From positions 287,720,526 to 287,784,525 of the forward strand of contig OX336388.2 in the NCBI GenBank assembly GCA_946902985.2: DNA of 64,000 nt, given 5' to 3'. The position numbers and the translations under genes were made by a program. The stretch's first letter is position 1. The number at the start of each line of letters is the position of its first letter. Origin of the DNA: Meconema thalassinum. Taxonomy: Eukaryota; Arthropoda; Insecta; Orthoptera; Tettigoniidae. The notes under the pieces are model-generated. The model saw only the letters and a list, made by a program, of their open reading frames with translations, did not search any database and was not told where the DNA came from. Positions 11,086 through 20,345 of the stretch are shown here, one piece after another.

Positions 11086-11298
11086 TCCCAGAATAGTGAG
11101 CCGCAATTACAAGAGAATGCTGTAGAAGTAATACATTTTGTTTTTTTATTATGAAAATAAATAATTTTGTCCTCCTAGATTTCGATTTCGAACCACAGAC
11201 CCAGCGGTGAGATACCGGCGTGTTGCCGCCTAAGCCACGGAGGCTTATCCATGTATTAGAAACAGTTTTAGGAACATACGTGTTGACTTAAATAAAAA

Positions 11299-11811
11299 GG
11301 CAGCTTCGGTGTCGTAGTTGGTAGCAAGCTGAACTTCTATGCTCAAAGTCGCAGGTTCAAGCTTGGCCAATGTCTTCAGATTTTTTAAGAGCGTTAAAAT
11401 CCCTCAATATGCCTTCCTTAGGAGGGGAAGTAAAGCCGGCGGTCCCATGTCATAGATTTATGGCTTGTAATAGAACCTTCCTTTAATTACAATTGTGTGA
11501 ATCTAAATTTGTAGGTTAGATTGGACTAACGCTAATTGAGTTCCAATGTTCCCCGCCAGGTGCTGGTTTCGGTGGCATCCTCTAGCCAAATTCAAAGCTT
11601 GGTGTCGTTGACGGAAGCATTTGGTAGAAAACCTAAGAATTACTTGAAATTGAATGTCTGCAGTACTTACTTGAATTAATAACAGATAACACCCACTAAT
11701 ACAGCCATCACAATTACACCGGTTATCAGACAGATTCTACACACACACCCAATGTACACGGGGCTACATGACGGCGTTGTCGCAGCGCCTAAACTGAGGA
11801 ACCAACCAACC
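11299..11811 (+). mobile_element. tRNA-derived SINE S1, copy a (full length)
   Basis: The head reads GTCGTAGTTGGTAGCAAGCT (A box) and GCAGGTTCAAGCTTGG (B box). The body has GGAGGGGAAGTAAAGCCGGC and ATAGATTTATGGC, and the element ends near AAACTGAGGAACCAACCAAC. Other copies: 14289-14758 (+), 37261-37781 (-), 47340-47715 (-), 56254-56530 (+). Confidence 0.85.
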
Positions 11812-11929
11812 TGACTTATATAAATAAATTAAGTCTTGATAATTTGAAAATCTCTTCATTAAGGGAAGATTTGAGACAAGTAGGGCACATCTTCTCGAAA
11901 TCCCCAATGGGGCCCTAGCTTCTTGAATA

Positions 11930-12745
11930 GAAGGATGGAAAGAAAGAAAGAAAGAAGGGACAAAGAGAGAGAGGAAGAATAGAAGGAAAGAAGCGGATAA
12001 ATGAAGGCACAAAGGAAGAGAAAAAGAATAGTTGAAAAAAGGGATGAAAGAAGGCACAAAGGGAGAGAGGAAGAATAGATGGAAAAAGGGATGAAAAAAG
12101 GCACAAAGGAAGTGGGGAAGAATAGATGGAAAAAGGGATCAAAGGAGGCACAAAGGAAGAGAGAAGAATAGATGGAAAAAGGGATCCAAGAAGGCACAAA
12201 GAGAGAGAGGAAGAATAAATGAAAAAAGGGATCAAAGGAGGCACAAAGGAAGAGAGAAGAATAGATGGAAAAAGGGATGAAAAAGGCACAAAGTAAGAAA
12301 AGAAGAATTGATGGGAATGAGGGATGAAAGATGGCACAAAGGAAGAGAAGAAGAATAGATGGAAAAAGGGATGTAAGAAGGCACAAGGGAAGAGAAGAAG
12401 AATAGATGGAAAAAGGATGAAAGAAGGCGCAAAAGAAGAGATGAAGATTAGATGGAAAAATGCGATGAAGGCACAAAGGAAGAGAAGAAGAATAGATGGA
12501 AAAAGGATGAAAGAAGGCACAAAGGAAGAGAGGAAGAATTGATTGAAAAACGGGATCAAAGAAGGCGCAAAGGAAGAGAGGAAGAATAGATGGAAAAAGG
12601 GATCAAAGAAGGCGCAAAGGAAGAGAGGAGGAATAGATGGAAAAAGGGATCAAAGAAGGCGCAAAGGAAGAGAGGAAGAATTGATGGGAATGAGGGATGA
12701 GGAAGGCACAAAGGAAGAGAGGAAGATTAGATGGAAGGAAGTGAG
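11930..12745. repeat. Purine-rich minisatellite, about 46-bp unit, about 17 copies
   Basis: Each unit holds AAGAATAGATGGAAAAAGGG followed by AT(C/G)AAAGAAGGCACAAAGG. Starts of the GGCAC/GGCGC block fall every 44-48 bp from about 12004 to 12704. The strand asymmetry (purines on +) produces several long reverse frames rich in F, L, S and P that are artefacts. Reverse-oriented pieces of the same unit occur at 14160-14288 and 48470-48502. Confidence 0.9.
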
Positions 12746-13008
12746 GAAACAAGGTTACACTACAGAGTGTGGGAAGCCGTCCATCAACCACTTTGACACC
12801 TGTGATGCTCCAGACTTATCATCACTAATGTTAGGGAATGATGTATTATGTACCATGCAGAGTTTAGATTTATGTAGCGCCTAGGCAGTTCAGTTCTCTA
12901 GATTATGTGGCAAAACCTGCCTAAACAGGACCGGAAACATGGACAAATGGAAATCGAAATTCGAAACAGAGGTATTTCCTATGTAAAATGACACTGTAAA
13001 CCGGAAAA

Positions 13009-13455
13009 TTGTCTAGCGCGGAAACGGAAAGAAATTCCGGAACTGTTGGCGTAAATAACCTGACTACGAAGGATAATCTTATCCATAATACAAAGCTATG
13101 TACAGTACTAAATTTTTACCCTGACTGTACTCGCACCAAAGTTCTAGGAAACTTTACGACTCAAGACATTCAAAGTGCATTTGATATTGCTGCCGAAAAA
13201 AGCAGGTGCGAAGTTATGGAAGAAATGGACGACGACTACGATGAAGACAACGAAAGGGAGCTAAATATACACACATTTCGAGAAGCACTGTCTGTTGTGA
13301 GCGACCTTCAGGAGTTTGCAGCTTCCAAAAACGTTCCAGAACTCCTGCAGTTAATGCACGATGCAAAGGAGATCATACAACGTTCTCTAGTAAAGAAGTC
13401 GCGACAATGCCCTTTGAAAGATTTGTGGAAACAAAGAAACGAGCAGAGAAACTGA
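13009..13455 (+). pseudogene. Tigger/pogo transposase C-terminal relic
   Basis: The 148-codon frame has an acidic run MDDDYDEDNERE, then a helical tail FREALSVVSDLQEFAASKNV and a lysine-rich end with CPLKDLWKQ. Tigger-type DDE transposases end with such an acidic linker, a predicted helix of the form A-L-x-x-L-x-x-(F/Y), and a K-x-x-x-I-x-D-F-(F/W) tail. The DDE catalytic part and the CENP-B-like DNA-binding part are missing upstream, so it is a fragment. The ATG used is simply the first in the open frame. Alternative: a domesticated short protein, for which there is no evidence. Confidence 0.5.
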
Positions 13456-13572
13456 AATTTGAAGTAATACATGTGAACCTATTTCCTTTTTTATTTTCAG
13501 ACCTATATTTTAAAATTATTATTTCATTGTAATCCTATGCGATAATACAGAATTTCCTTTTAGTGTATTTTT

Positions 13573-13870
13573 ACCCTACTTTTCACATTTTGCAAAAATG
13601 AGGAAAAAGTAAACTTATGAGATCGATCCGGGCAAATGTCTGTCTGTCTGTCTGGCTGTGTGTGTGCCCCCCTCCTATCAACTCCTAAACGGCTGCAATC
13701 GAATCCAAATTTGGTATGAGTAAAGATCTATACCTAAATATCTCAGGTCCATATTTGAAAATTATGTCAGTGCTACCAACTGCGGATAAACCTCAATTGA
13801 AATTTGAGCTCCATGTTGGATATCATGGAAGGTATGCATGGGGGCTATTCCAAAATTGGCACACATAGTG
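13573..13870 (-). mobile_element. Family B fragment (3' end and one module)
   Basis: On the forward strand the 3' stem CCCTACTTTTC, loop and GAAAAAGTAAACTTATGAGA are followed by a TCTG run. A module follows with CTCCTAAACGGCTGCAATCG and GAGCTCCATGTTGGATATC. It matches the last 300 bp of the full copies at 35508-36905 and 37872-39272 in reverse; the rest is missing. Confidence 0.8.
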
Positions 13871-14159
13871 TGTTTTGTCTTATTAAAACTCAACCCTTTG
13901 TAAAACGGAAACCAGTGAAAATGGAAAAATAAATCCGGAACTAATACGTTTTAGGCAACTTTCACTGTATATTGGAAAGTAGTTCTAAATTCATTTCATG
14001 GATTTTGGACACCTTACTCATCAGCCCCGTGTACCTGGGAGTATGCCAGACATGTGTTTCTCTGGTGACACCTCCTTGCGTGATGACGGAGCGGTCAAGC
14101 TGTTTGCTTGCCACCAAAATCGATATCTGGTTAATGCAAGAGGTTAAATACCTTTTCGC

Positions 14160-14288
14160 TTGCTTTCGTCTCTTCTATGTATCCATCCATCTTTTCTCCC
14201 TTCTTTCTATCAGTCTATTCTTCCTCTCTTCCTTTTGTACCTTCTTTCCTCGCGTTTTGATTTCCATCTATTCTTCCTATCTTCCTCT
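14160..14288 (-). repeat. Reverse-oriented minisatellite remnant
   Basis: CCATCCATCTTTTCTCCC, CTATTCTTCCTCTCTTCC and CCATCTATTCTTCCT are complements of the 46-bp unit at 11930-12745. About three decayed units remain, directly against SINE S1 copy b. Confidence 0.75.
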
Positions 14289-14758
14289 ATGTCCAAGGTC
14301 ACGGGTTCAAAACCGGCTGAAGTCATCGGATTTTTAAGAGCATTAAAAATCCATCAGTACCCTTCGTTCGGAGGGGAAGTAAAGCCAGCGGTCCCATGTC
14401 ATAGATTTATGGCATGTTAAAGACCTTCCACTAATTACATTTGTGTGAGGCTAAATTATAGGTTAGAATTGACTAACGCTGTTAGGTTCCAACGTTCGTT
14501 GGCAGGAGTTGACTGCGGTGGCATCTAGTAACCAAGTTCAGAACTAGTTGGTCATTGACGGTGACATTTGGGAGCGAAAGTAGGAACTGCTTGAAAATTA
14601 AATGTGCGCAATCATTACTTGAGTAAAAAACAGATAACACACACTAATACAGCCACCACAATTAACACCGGTTATCGGACAGATTCTACACACACCCAAA
14701 GTACACGGGGTACATGACCACGCTGTCTCTGCCCTTAAACTGAGGAACTAACCAACCA
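14289..14758 (+). mobile_element. tRNA-derived SINE S1, copy b (head truncated)
   Basis: It enters at the B box (CACGGGTTCAAAACCGGC) without the A box. It then follows copy a through GGAGGGGAAGTAAAGCCAGC to the AACTGAGGAACTAACCAACC end. Confidence 0.85.
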
Positions 14759-15032
14759 AATATTTCAGGTATATTTTGAGGAAGTTTTAACTGCCAGTCT
14801 TGCCAATGTAATCCTGAGGATAAAGGTTTATGCTAAATACGTCTAAATAATTATTTAAAATCATGAATTTAAATAAAAAAGTAGGCTCATAAGTTCGTCG
14901 CAGACTCACATCTCGGCTATTCTTACCCACTAATGTGGAGGTCGTCTTCTAGGTAGATAACACAAGTGAAATACGTTTCTGAATTACCGAATCTGTTTGC
15001 CAACTTCAAGCTTTAGAATGAACTCCACCCAT

Positions 15033-15172
15033 GGAGGGGGAGGGCTGGGGGGGCGGGGGGCGGCGGGGGCGGCGGGGGCGGCGGGTGGCGGGGACGGCGG
15101 GGGGCGGGGGGAGTGACCGCAGGGGCGAGGGGGAAAGGGGGCAGGGAGTGGCCGTGGCCCTCCCTGGAAACC
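15033..15172 (+). repeat. Extreme G-rich island with GGCGGG runs
   Basis: The + strand has many runs of three to seven G separated by one to four bases, including repeated GGCGGGGGC. It sits in AT-rich surroundings (14759-15032 and 15173-15445, both without any feature I can call). The pattern meets the usual four-tract requirement for G-quadruplexes several times over. The 64-codon proline/arginine reverse frame across it is an artefact of composition. Its origin (CpG island, minisatellite or assembly artefact) cannot be settled here. Confidence 0.8.
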
Positions 15173-15445
15173 AGTGAATATTTCGATTGTTGATTGTCAC
15201 ACCAGTTTATTTCATAAATTGAAATTACTGATAGTTAACTGATTTAGATGTGGGGATAATTCCACAGTTTTAATTAACTTTATTTGGAAATATCTCCAGT
15301 TATTTAGAAAATTGGCGAACTGGATTAACATTACCATTTTATGAACTTCTTGATTGTTATTTATGTCGATACAACTACTTTTTACCTTTTTTAAGAAATG
15401 AATATTAAGACGATTATTCATAAAGAAAAGCAAATTCTATGGACA

Positions 15446-16680
15446 ACAAGATATTCAGTAAAGAATATATAGCCTACTTTCTTCTAAATGCGTGGGTATT
15501 GTCATAACTCTTCGTCCTTTTCAAGGAGTATAATTGAATGTTGGTTGTAGTAGCTTGTTGAAATACCACGTGCTCTACAGATATTAAACATGAATATAAG
15601 GTGGCCTTTGCTAGTGCTACCTCTGTAAAAAAGTCATTCAATTAGGTTTCACCGTGTTTTAATTGATATGGGAATTTGATTCGCACTCATACATGGCCGC
15701 TATCTGAAAACTATTAAGCTGATGACCTTGTAGCTTGGTCAAAGAACGCTTCTTACATAAAGGTATGTTGTTGCAAAATTTGGTAGAAATCAGATGATTA
15801 GGTTGGTGGTAATTTGATTTAAGCTATGAACATTTAGGTGGCCACCATTACGTTTCCTTCAAGATGGCGGCAATATAAAACATGACACTGAGGTGCCCTT
15901 TGCTAGTGCTACCTCTGTACCAAATTTCGTTCAATTCAGTTTCACCGTGTTTGAAAAGTTAGGGGAACCGATTTTCACACATACATGGCCGCCATCCGCA
16001 AATTATTGGGTTGATGACCTTGTAGTTTGGTAAAAAAAAAAGATTCTTAATACATAAATGTATAATATTAAAAAAATTGGTAGAGATCAGATGATTAGGT
16101 TGGTCGTAATTTGATTCAACATTTGAAATTTGGGTGGCCGCCATTACGTTTTTGTCAAGATGGCGGCGATATAAAACATGACACTGGAGTGCTATTTGCT
16201 AGTACTACCTCTGTAACAAATTTCGTTCAATTTGGTTTCATCGTGTTGGAATTGATAGGGGGAATCGCCTTGCACACTTAAATGGCCGCCATATGAAAAC
16301 TATTGGACTGATGACCTTTTAGTTTAGTAAAACGACGCTCGCCATACGTATATATGTTGTTGCAAAATTTGGTAGAAATCTGATGATTAGGTTAGTCGTA
16401 ATTTGATTTAAGCATTGAACATTTGGGTGACCGCCATTACGTTTCCGTCAAGACGGTGGCCATATAAAACATGACACTGAGGTGCTATTTGCTAGTTCTA
16501 CCTCTGTACCAAATTTCGTTCAATTCGGTTTCACCGTGTTCAAATTGATAGGGGGGACAGACATTCAGAGTACACACACTCACACACAGACACACAGACA
16601 CACAGACAGACACACAATTTTAGGCCCTGTGTAGATCTCATAAGTCTAGTTTCATTTTTTGCAAAAATCGAAAGTAGGCT
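15446..16680 (+). mobile_element. Non-autonomous Helentron-like element, family C, full copy
   Basis: The 5' end is ACAAG, a perfect hairpin ATATTC/GAATAT (15451-15468), then TATAGCCTACTTTC. Three to four modules of about 293 bp follow, marked by GCTAGTGCTACCTCTGT at 15610, 15902, 16198 and 16491. Then come CACA/GACA repeats (16570-16617), GATCTCATAAGTC and a terminal stem with right arm GAAAGTAGGCT. The 5' motif is the inverted repeat of that right arm. No coding capacity. Flanks show an A-rich right side and no evident target duplication. Confidence 0.8.
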
Positions 16681-17062
16681 AAAAACTCTCAACTAAAAAA
16701 GAACTATTTCTCCCATTCAAGCCATAAAGATAATATACTCAACGGTTTCCGATCAGACAAATAGTCATGCATATCACGAAGCAAGTAAGAAATAAAACGT
16801 ACGTCTCACCCTCACCTAGTGACAGGTTGGTAAAGAAATTTAAAATATTACTTGGCTCTCCCCTGGAAAAGAATCTGCGGGCGCCCATGACTCCACTGTA
16901 GTTGGCGAAACGTTTGTTAATCGTTCAAAGCGAAATAACTAGAGTGTCCAAAAATAAATCCAAATGGCTGGACTTTGGTTCATGTCTGGCTAGGATTTTA
17001 CCGCAGACGCCAGCATATTTTCATTCCAAGATTTTACTGTGTTGTTTGAGTCTTCAGTCTTT
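16681..17062. other. Unassigned sequence
   Basis: No gene or recognisable repeat was seen between the family C element and the non-LTR relic. Confidence 0.4.
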
Positions 17063-17800
17063 TCACTGGTTTGATGCAGCGCTCCATGCCTCCCTGTCCT
17101 GAGGTAATCGTTTCAATTCTACATAGATACCACACCCAATATCCGAGACAATCTGTTTAACATATTCTAACCTTGGTTTACCCCTACAGTTCTTGTCCTC
17201 GACCCTTCCTTCCATAACTAAGCTTGCTATTCCTGAGTGGCTTAGTATGTGTCCTACCAACCTACCACTTGTCTTCATTATCAGTCGCAAGAAACATATG
17301 TCCACTCCCACTCGTCTTAATCCTTCTTCGTTTGTAACCCCATCTACCCATCTGATTTTCATCATACTCCTGTAACACCTCATTTCAAACGCTTCAATTC
17401 TCCCCTTTTCTGCTGCATCAATAGTCCATGTTTCATTTCCATAGAGCGCCACGCTCCAGACAAAGGCTTTCAAAAATGACTTCCTAATACCTAATTCCTT
17501 TTTTGTAGAAATGCTTTCCTTGCCTGAGCCAACCTACTTTTAATATCCTCTTTGATTCGTCGATCACTGGTTATTTTGCTTCTTAAGTAACAGAAGTCTC
17601 CTACTTACTTGAGATATTTACCTGCCAATTTGATGTCCATAGAGGATTCTGATTTATTTCGGCTGCATTCCAATATTTTTGTTTACTAGTACGTTAGATT
17701 TCTCCAAAGCTAAAATAACAGAATAAACACGTCTGACCCAGATATATAGGCCCTTTCCAAACTTACCTTGCTTGACCGTCAACTGAAAAGCAACCCGTCC
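17063..17800 (-). pseudogene. Non-LTR reverse transcriptase relic with upstream part
   Basis: The reverse frame 17473-17063 (136 codons) has FVWSVALYGNETWTIDAAEK, MMKIRWVDGVTNEEGLRRVG, GKPRLEYVKQIV and a final REAWSAASNQ. Upstream, in shifted frames at about 17500-17690, are the pieces INLAGKY-like, VGDFCYLRS and RRIKEDIKSRLAQA, the thumb region of the same polymerase. The sequence further upstream to about 17800 is shared with 35370-35507. The polymerase core is missing. This copy preserves the uninterrupted site AGTAAACAAAAATATTGG, into which a family B element inserted in the copy at 35.5 kb. Confidence 0.8.
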
Positions 17801-18262
17801 TGTTCAAGCTAGAGCTCCACAGGGAGGGACTATATTTCTAGAGGGCAGCCGAGTGAATAATCGATGATGATTCGCTCAAACTCAGCTTGTTCATGGCCGT
17901 ATGAATTGAAGAGCAACTCAGTGGCGTGTGTAAACATATTGGTGATAATAATGCAAAGACAGAGACGTGTTACATGGCACCAACATAGTAAGGTAGAACA
18001 CGACCCAGAAAGCACAAAACCTCCCAATTAATATTACTCGTCATAAATTCGTCATCACACCGTACGTTTGCAGTGGTCCTAGTTCCCGATAATCACGAAT
18101 GAGAGCTTCAAAATGAGAGCAAGTTTCCTGCTGTACGTTTATCCTGGGCTGAGAAAACGTTACATCAGAAAAGGTATAGGAATTTTTTATTGGGTTGCTG
18201 AAAAAAATAAAACTTGCGATTTACACTACCAATACTTGTGCCTATCATACTAATATATAAAA
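17801..18262. other. Unassigned sequence
   Basis: I see no gene; the 65-codon reverse frame in this stretch has no recognisable features. Confidence 0.4.
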
Positions 18263-19780
18263 ACAAGTAGTTCCGTGAAGAACTATACAGCCTATTTTCA
18301 TATATCCTACTTATGTTAACTGCCACTATCAACATACAAAATTTCAGTTTGATTGCTGTAATAGATTCGTAGATATTGATAACCGACTAAATATTTCGGA
18401 TGGTCGCCATGTTGTATTTTATGTATGAAGGTCCTAGAGTTATGTACTGTTACATGAGGATTATTGTGTACGTGTAGCATTCAAGTTTCAATAGCATGAT
18501 TAGGATACAAGAAGTAACAAGGAGATTTTAAAAATTCGCACAGCTGCCATTTTGTGGTTATGAAAACAATTGAAATAAATTAGATGCCAGTGGATTGGCA
18601 CTCGTATAAGGATTTACTGTACGAAGTTTCACTGCACGCGGATGGTTAAATTGCGAGAAACGTCCATGTGAATATTTATATTTCGCGTCTCCGCCATGTT
18701 CGATTTGTGATCACCAGGTTATTTAAAGTCCTATAGGTGAACACGTTCATAGCCCCTATGAACATTAAAAAATTCAGTTTGATTGCTCTAATAGATTAGT
18801 AGATATTCAGAGCCGTCTAATTATTTCGGATGGTCGCCATGTTGGATTGTTAAATGTATAGGCCATAGAGTGATGTACCATTAAAGGAAAATTATTGCGT
18901 AGGATCATTATTCAGACTTTCACTTCGATCGCATGATTACGACACAAGAAATAAAAACTTAATTTTAAAATTCGCACAGCCGCCATCTTGAGGTTATGTA
19001 AACAATTGAACTAAATTAGATACCAGTGCATTACAATGTGTATAAACATTTTCTGTACCAGATTTCATTGCGTTTGGAACATTAAATCGCGGAAAAGGTC
19101 TATTTAAATTTTTCAAATTCGCATGGCCGCCATGTTCGTTTTGTAGTTCACGGGTTTTTAAAAGCCTTATAGATGAACTTCTAGTAGCGCCCTTTATCTC
19201 CGTGCAAAATTTCAGGGTGATACCGCTAATAGTTTCAGAGATATAGAATGCCGGTGAAATATGTCGCACAACCGCCATCTTGTGGTTATGTAAACAATTG
19301 AACGAAATTAGATGTCGGTGCATTACAATGTGTATAAACATATACTGTACCATGTTTTATTGCGTTTGGTTGGTTAAATTGCGAGAAACGTCTATTTAAA
19401 TGTCGCAAATTCGCGTGGCCGCCATGTTGGTTTTGTAGTTTCCAGTTTTTCAAAAGTCACATAGGTGAACTTCTAGTAGTTCCCTTTATCACCGTAATAA
19501 ATTCGAGGGTGATATCGGTAATAGTTTCGGAGATATTGAATGCTGGTGAAATATTTCGCACAGCCGCCATGTTGGAATGGTGACACGTAACAAAATTTGA
19601 AGGACACGGTCGGGGTCGCCGGAATAGTGCTATGAACTTACCGAGTTTCATTGGAATCGCTCGAGCCGTTTAAAAGTTATTAGGGGGACACACACACACA
19701 CCTCTCTCACACACACACGCACACACACACGGACAAAAGGTGATCTCATAAGCCTATTTTTTCAAAGTTGAAAATAGGCT
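18263..19780 (+). mobile_element. Non-autonomous Helentron-like element, family A, copy 2
   Basis: The 5' end is ACAAGT, a hairpin AGTTC/GAACT (18269-18284), then ATACAGCCTATTTTCA. Modules of about 300 bp follow with GCCGCCATGTT and ATGTAAACAATTGAAC blocks. Then comes GGGACACACACA, GGTGATCTCATAAG and the stem AGCCTATTTT/AAAATAGGCT at 19751-19780. At 1518 bp this is the longest copy of the family in the window. Confidence 0.8.
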
Positions 19781-19785
19781 AAAAA

Positions 19786-20345
19786 TGAGATGGTGTGTGT
19801 CTGTCTGTCTGTCTGTTACTCAATAACGCAAGAACCACTGGTCCGATTTAAATGAAATTTTGCATGGATGTAGCTGTTTTACCAGGTTTACATATAGGAT
19901 ACTTTTGATTTCGAAATTTTGCACTATTAAAAAATGGCGACCATTTTAGTGACGTCACTAGACCCTTTGGTTTCAAAATTTCATATTTCCATATCAAATA
20001 AAAAGAGAACGGTAGGAAATAGCAAACTTTTGATGGCACATATGAGCTTTGAAATTTAATTTCCTATCCGAAAGGTCCTTATCACATTTCGTGTATCTCC
20101 AACAGTTAGCGAGTAAAACCGACATTTGTGACGTCACTACACCCTTTGGTTTCAAAATTTCATATTTCCTTTTCAAATAAAAAGAGAACGCTAAGAAATA
20201 GAAAACTTTTGATGGTATACATGAGCTTTAACATTTAATTTTCTATCCCAAAGGTCCTTATCAATTTTCGTATATCTCCAACGGTTAGCGAGTAAAACCA
20301 AAATCTGTGCAATAAAACACGGTCAACACCGAGCGGTGCAGTAGA
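19786..20345 (+). repeat. Repeat element with two 180-bp modules
   Basis: After a TGTC run, a block starting GACGTCACTAGACCCTTTGG at 19951 returns at 20131 (GACGTCACTACACCCTTTGG) with the same downstream sequence. The element closes near ACACCGAGCGGTGCAGTAGA. It is noncoding and starts immediately after the family A copy, so one may have inserted beside the other. Confidence 0.75.

Larger units (their letters stand above)
10394..11199. mobile_element. hAT-like inverted-repeat element, 806 bp
   Basis: The left end reads CAGTGGGTCAGAATCGAAAT, then CTAGGGGGACAAAATTATTT. The right end, reversed, reads CTGTGGTTCGAAATCGAAAT, then CTAGGAGGACAAAATTATTT. The CAGTGG-type end is usual for hAT elements. 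The flanks CCTAGCGC (10386-10393) and CCCAGCGG (11200-11207) agree at 6 of 8 positions, compatible with an aged 8-bp target duplication inside SINE S5. The interior is not transposase; it has a possible spliced mini-gene on the reverse strand. Confidence 0.7.
10105..11255 (-). mobile_element. tRNA-derived SINE S5, split by a DNA element
   Basis: On the reverse strand the head lies at 11255-11200 (AGCCTCCGTGGCTTAGGCGG with A-box features). The B-box region GGTTCAAATCC and the body continue at 10393-10105, ending in the GAAAATCCACAGCCTGC side. The interruption is the inverted-repeat element at 10394-11199. The 3' half of a second copy is at 51527-51668. Confidence 0.7.
12886..13965 (+). mobile_element. 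Decayed pogo/Tigger-type element
   Basis: The left boundary region has CAGTTCAGTTCTCTAGATTA then GGCAAAACCTGCC, similar in style to Tigger ends (CAGT..., then GGCAAAACC and ACCGGAAAC). The right side, reversed, begins CAGTGAAAGTTGCCTAAAAC and continues to TTCCGG and a GTTTTAC block. The two ends match only loosely, so the limits are approximate. The interior holds the transposase C-terminal relic at 13009-13455 and a family B fragment at 13573-13870 that inserted later. Confidence 0.45.

Noticed and set aside
11859..12559. Long reverse open frames (over 200 codons) rich in F, L, S and P
   Set aside because: They are read-through of the 46-bp minisatellite in several frames at once; period and composition explain them fully.
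15006..15200. 64-codon proline/arginine-rich reverse frame
   Set aside because: Produced by the G-rich island composition.
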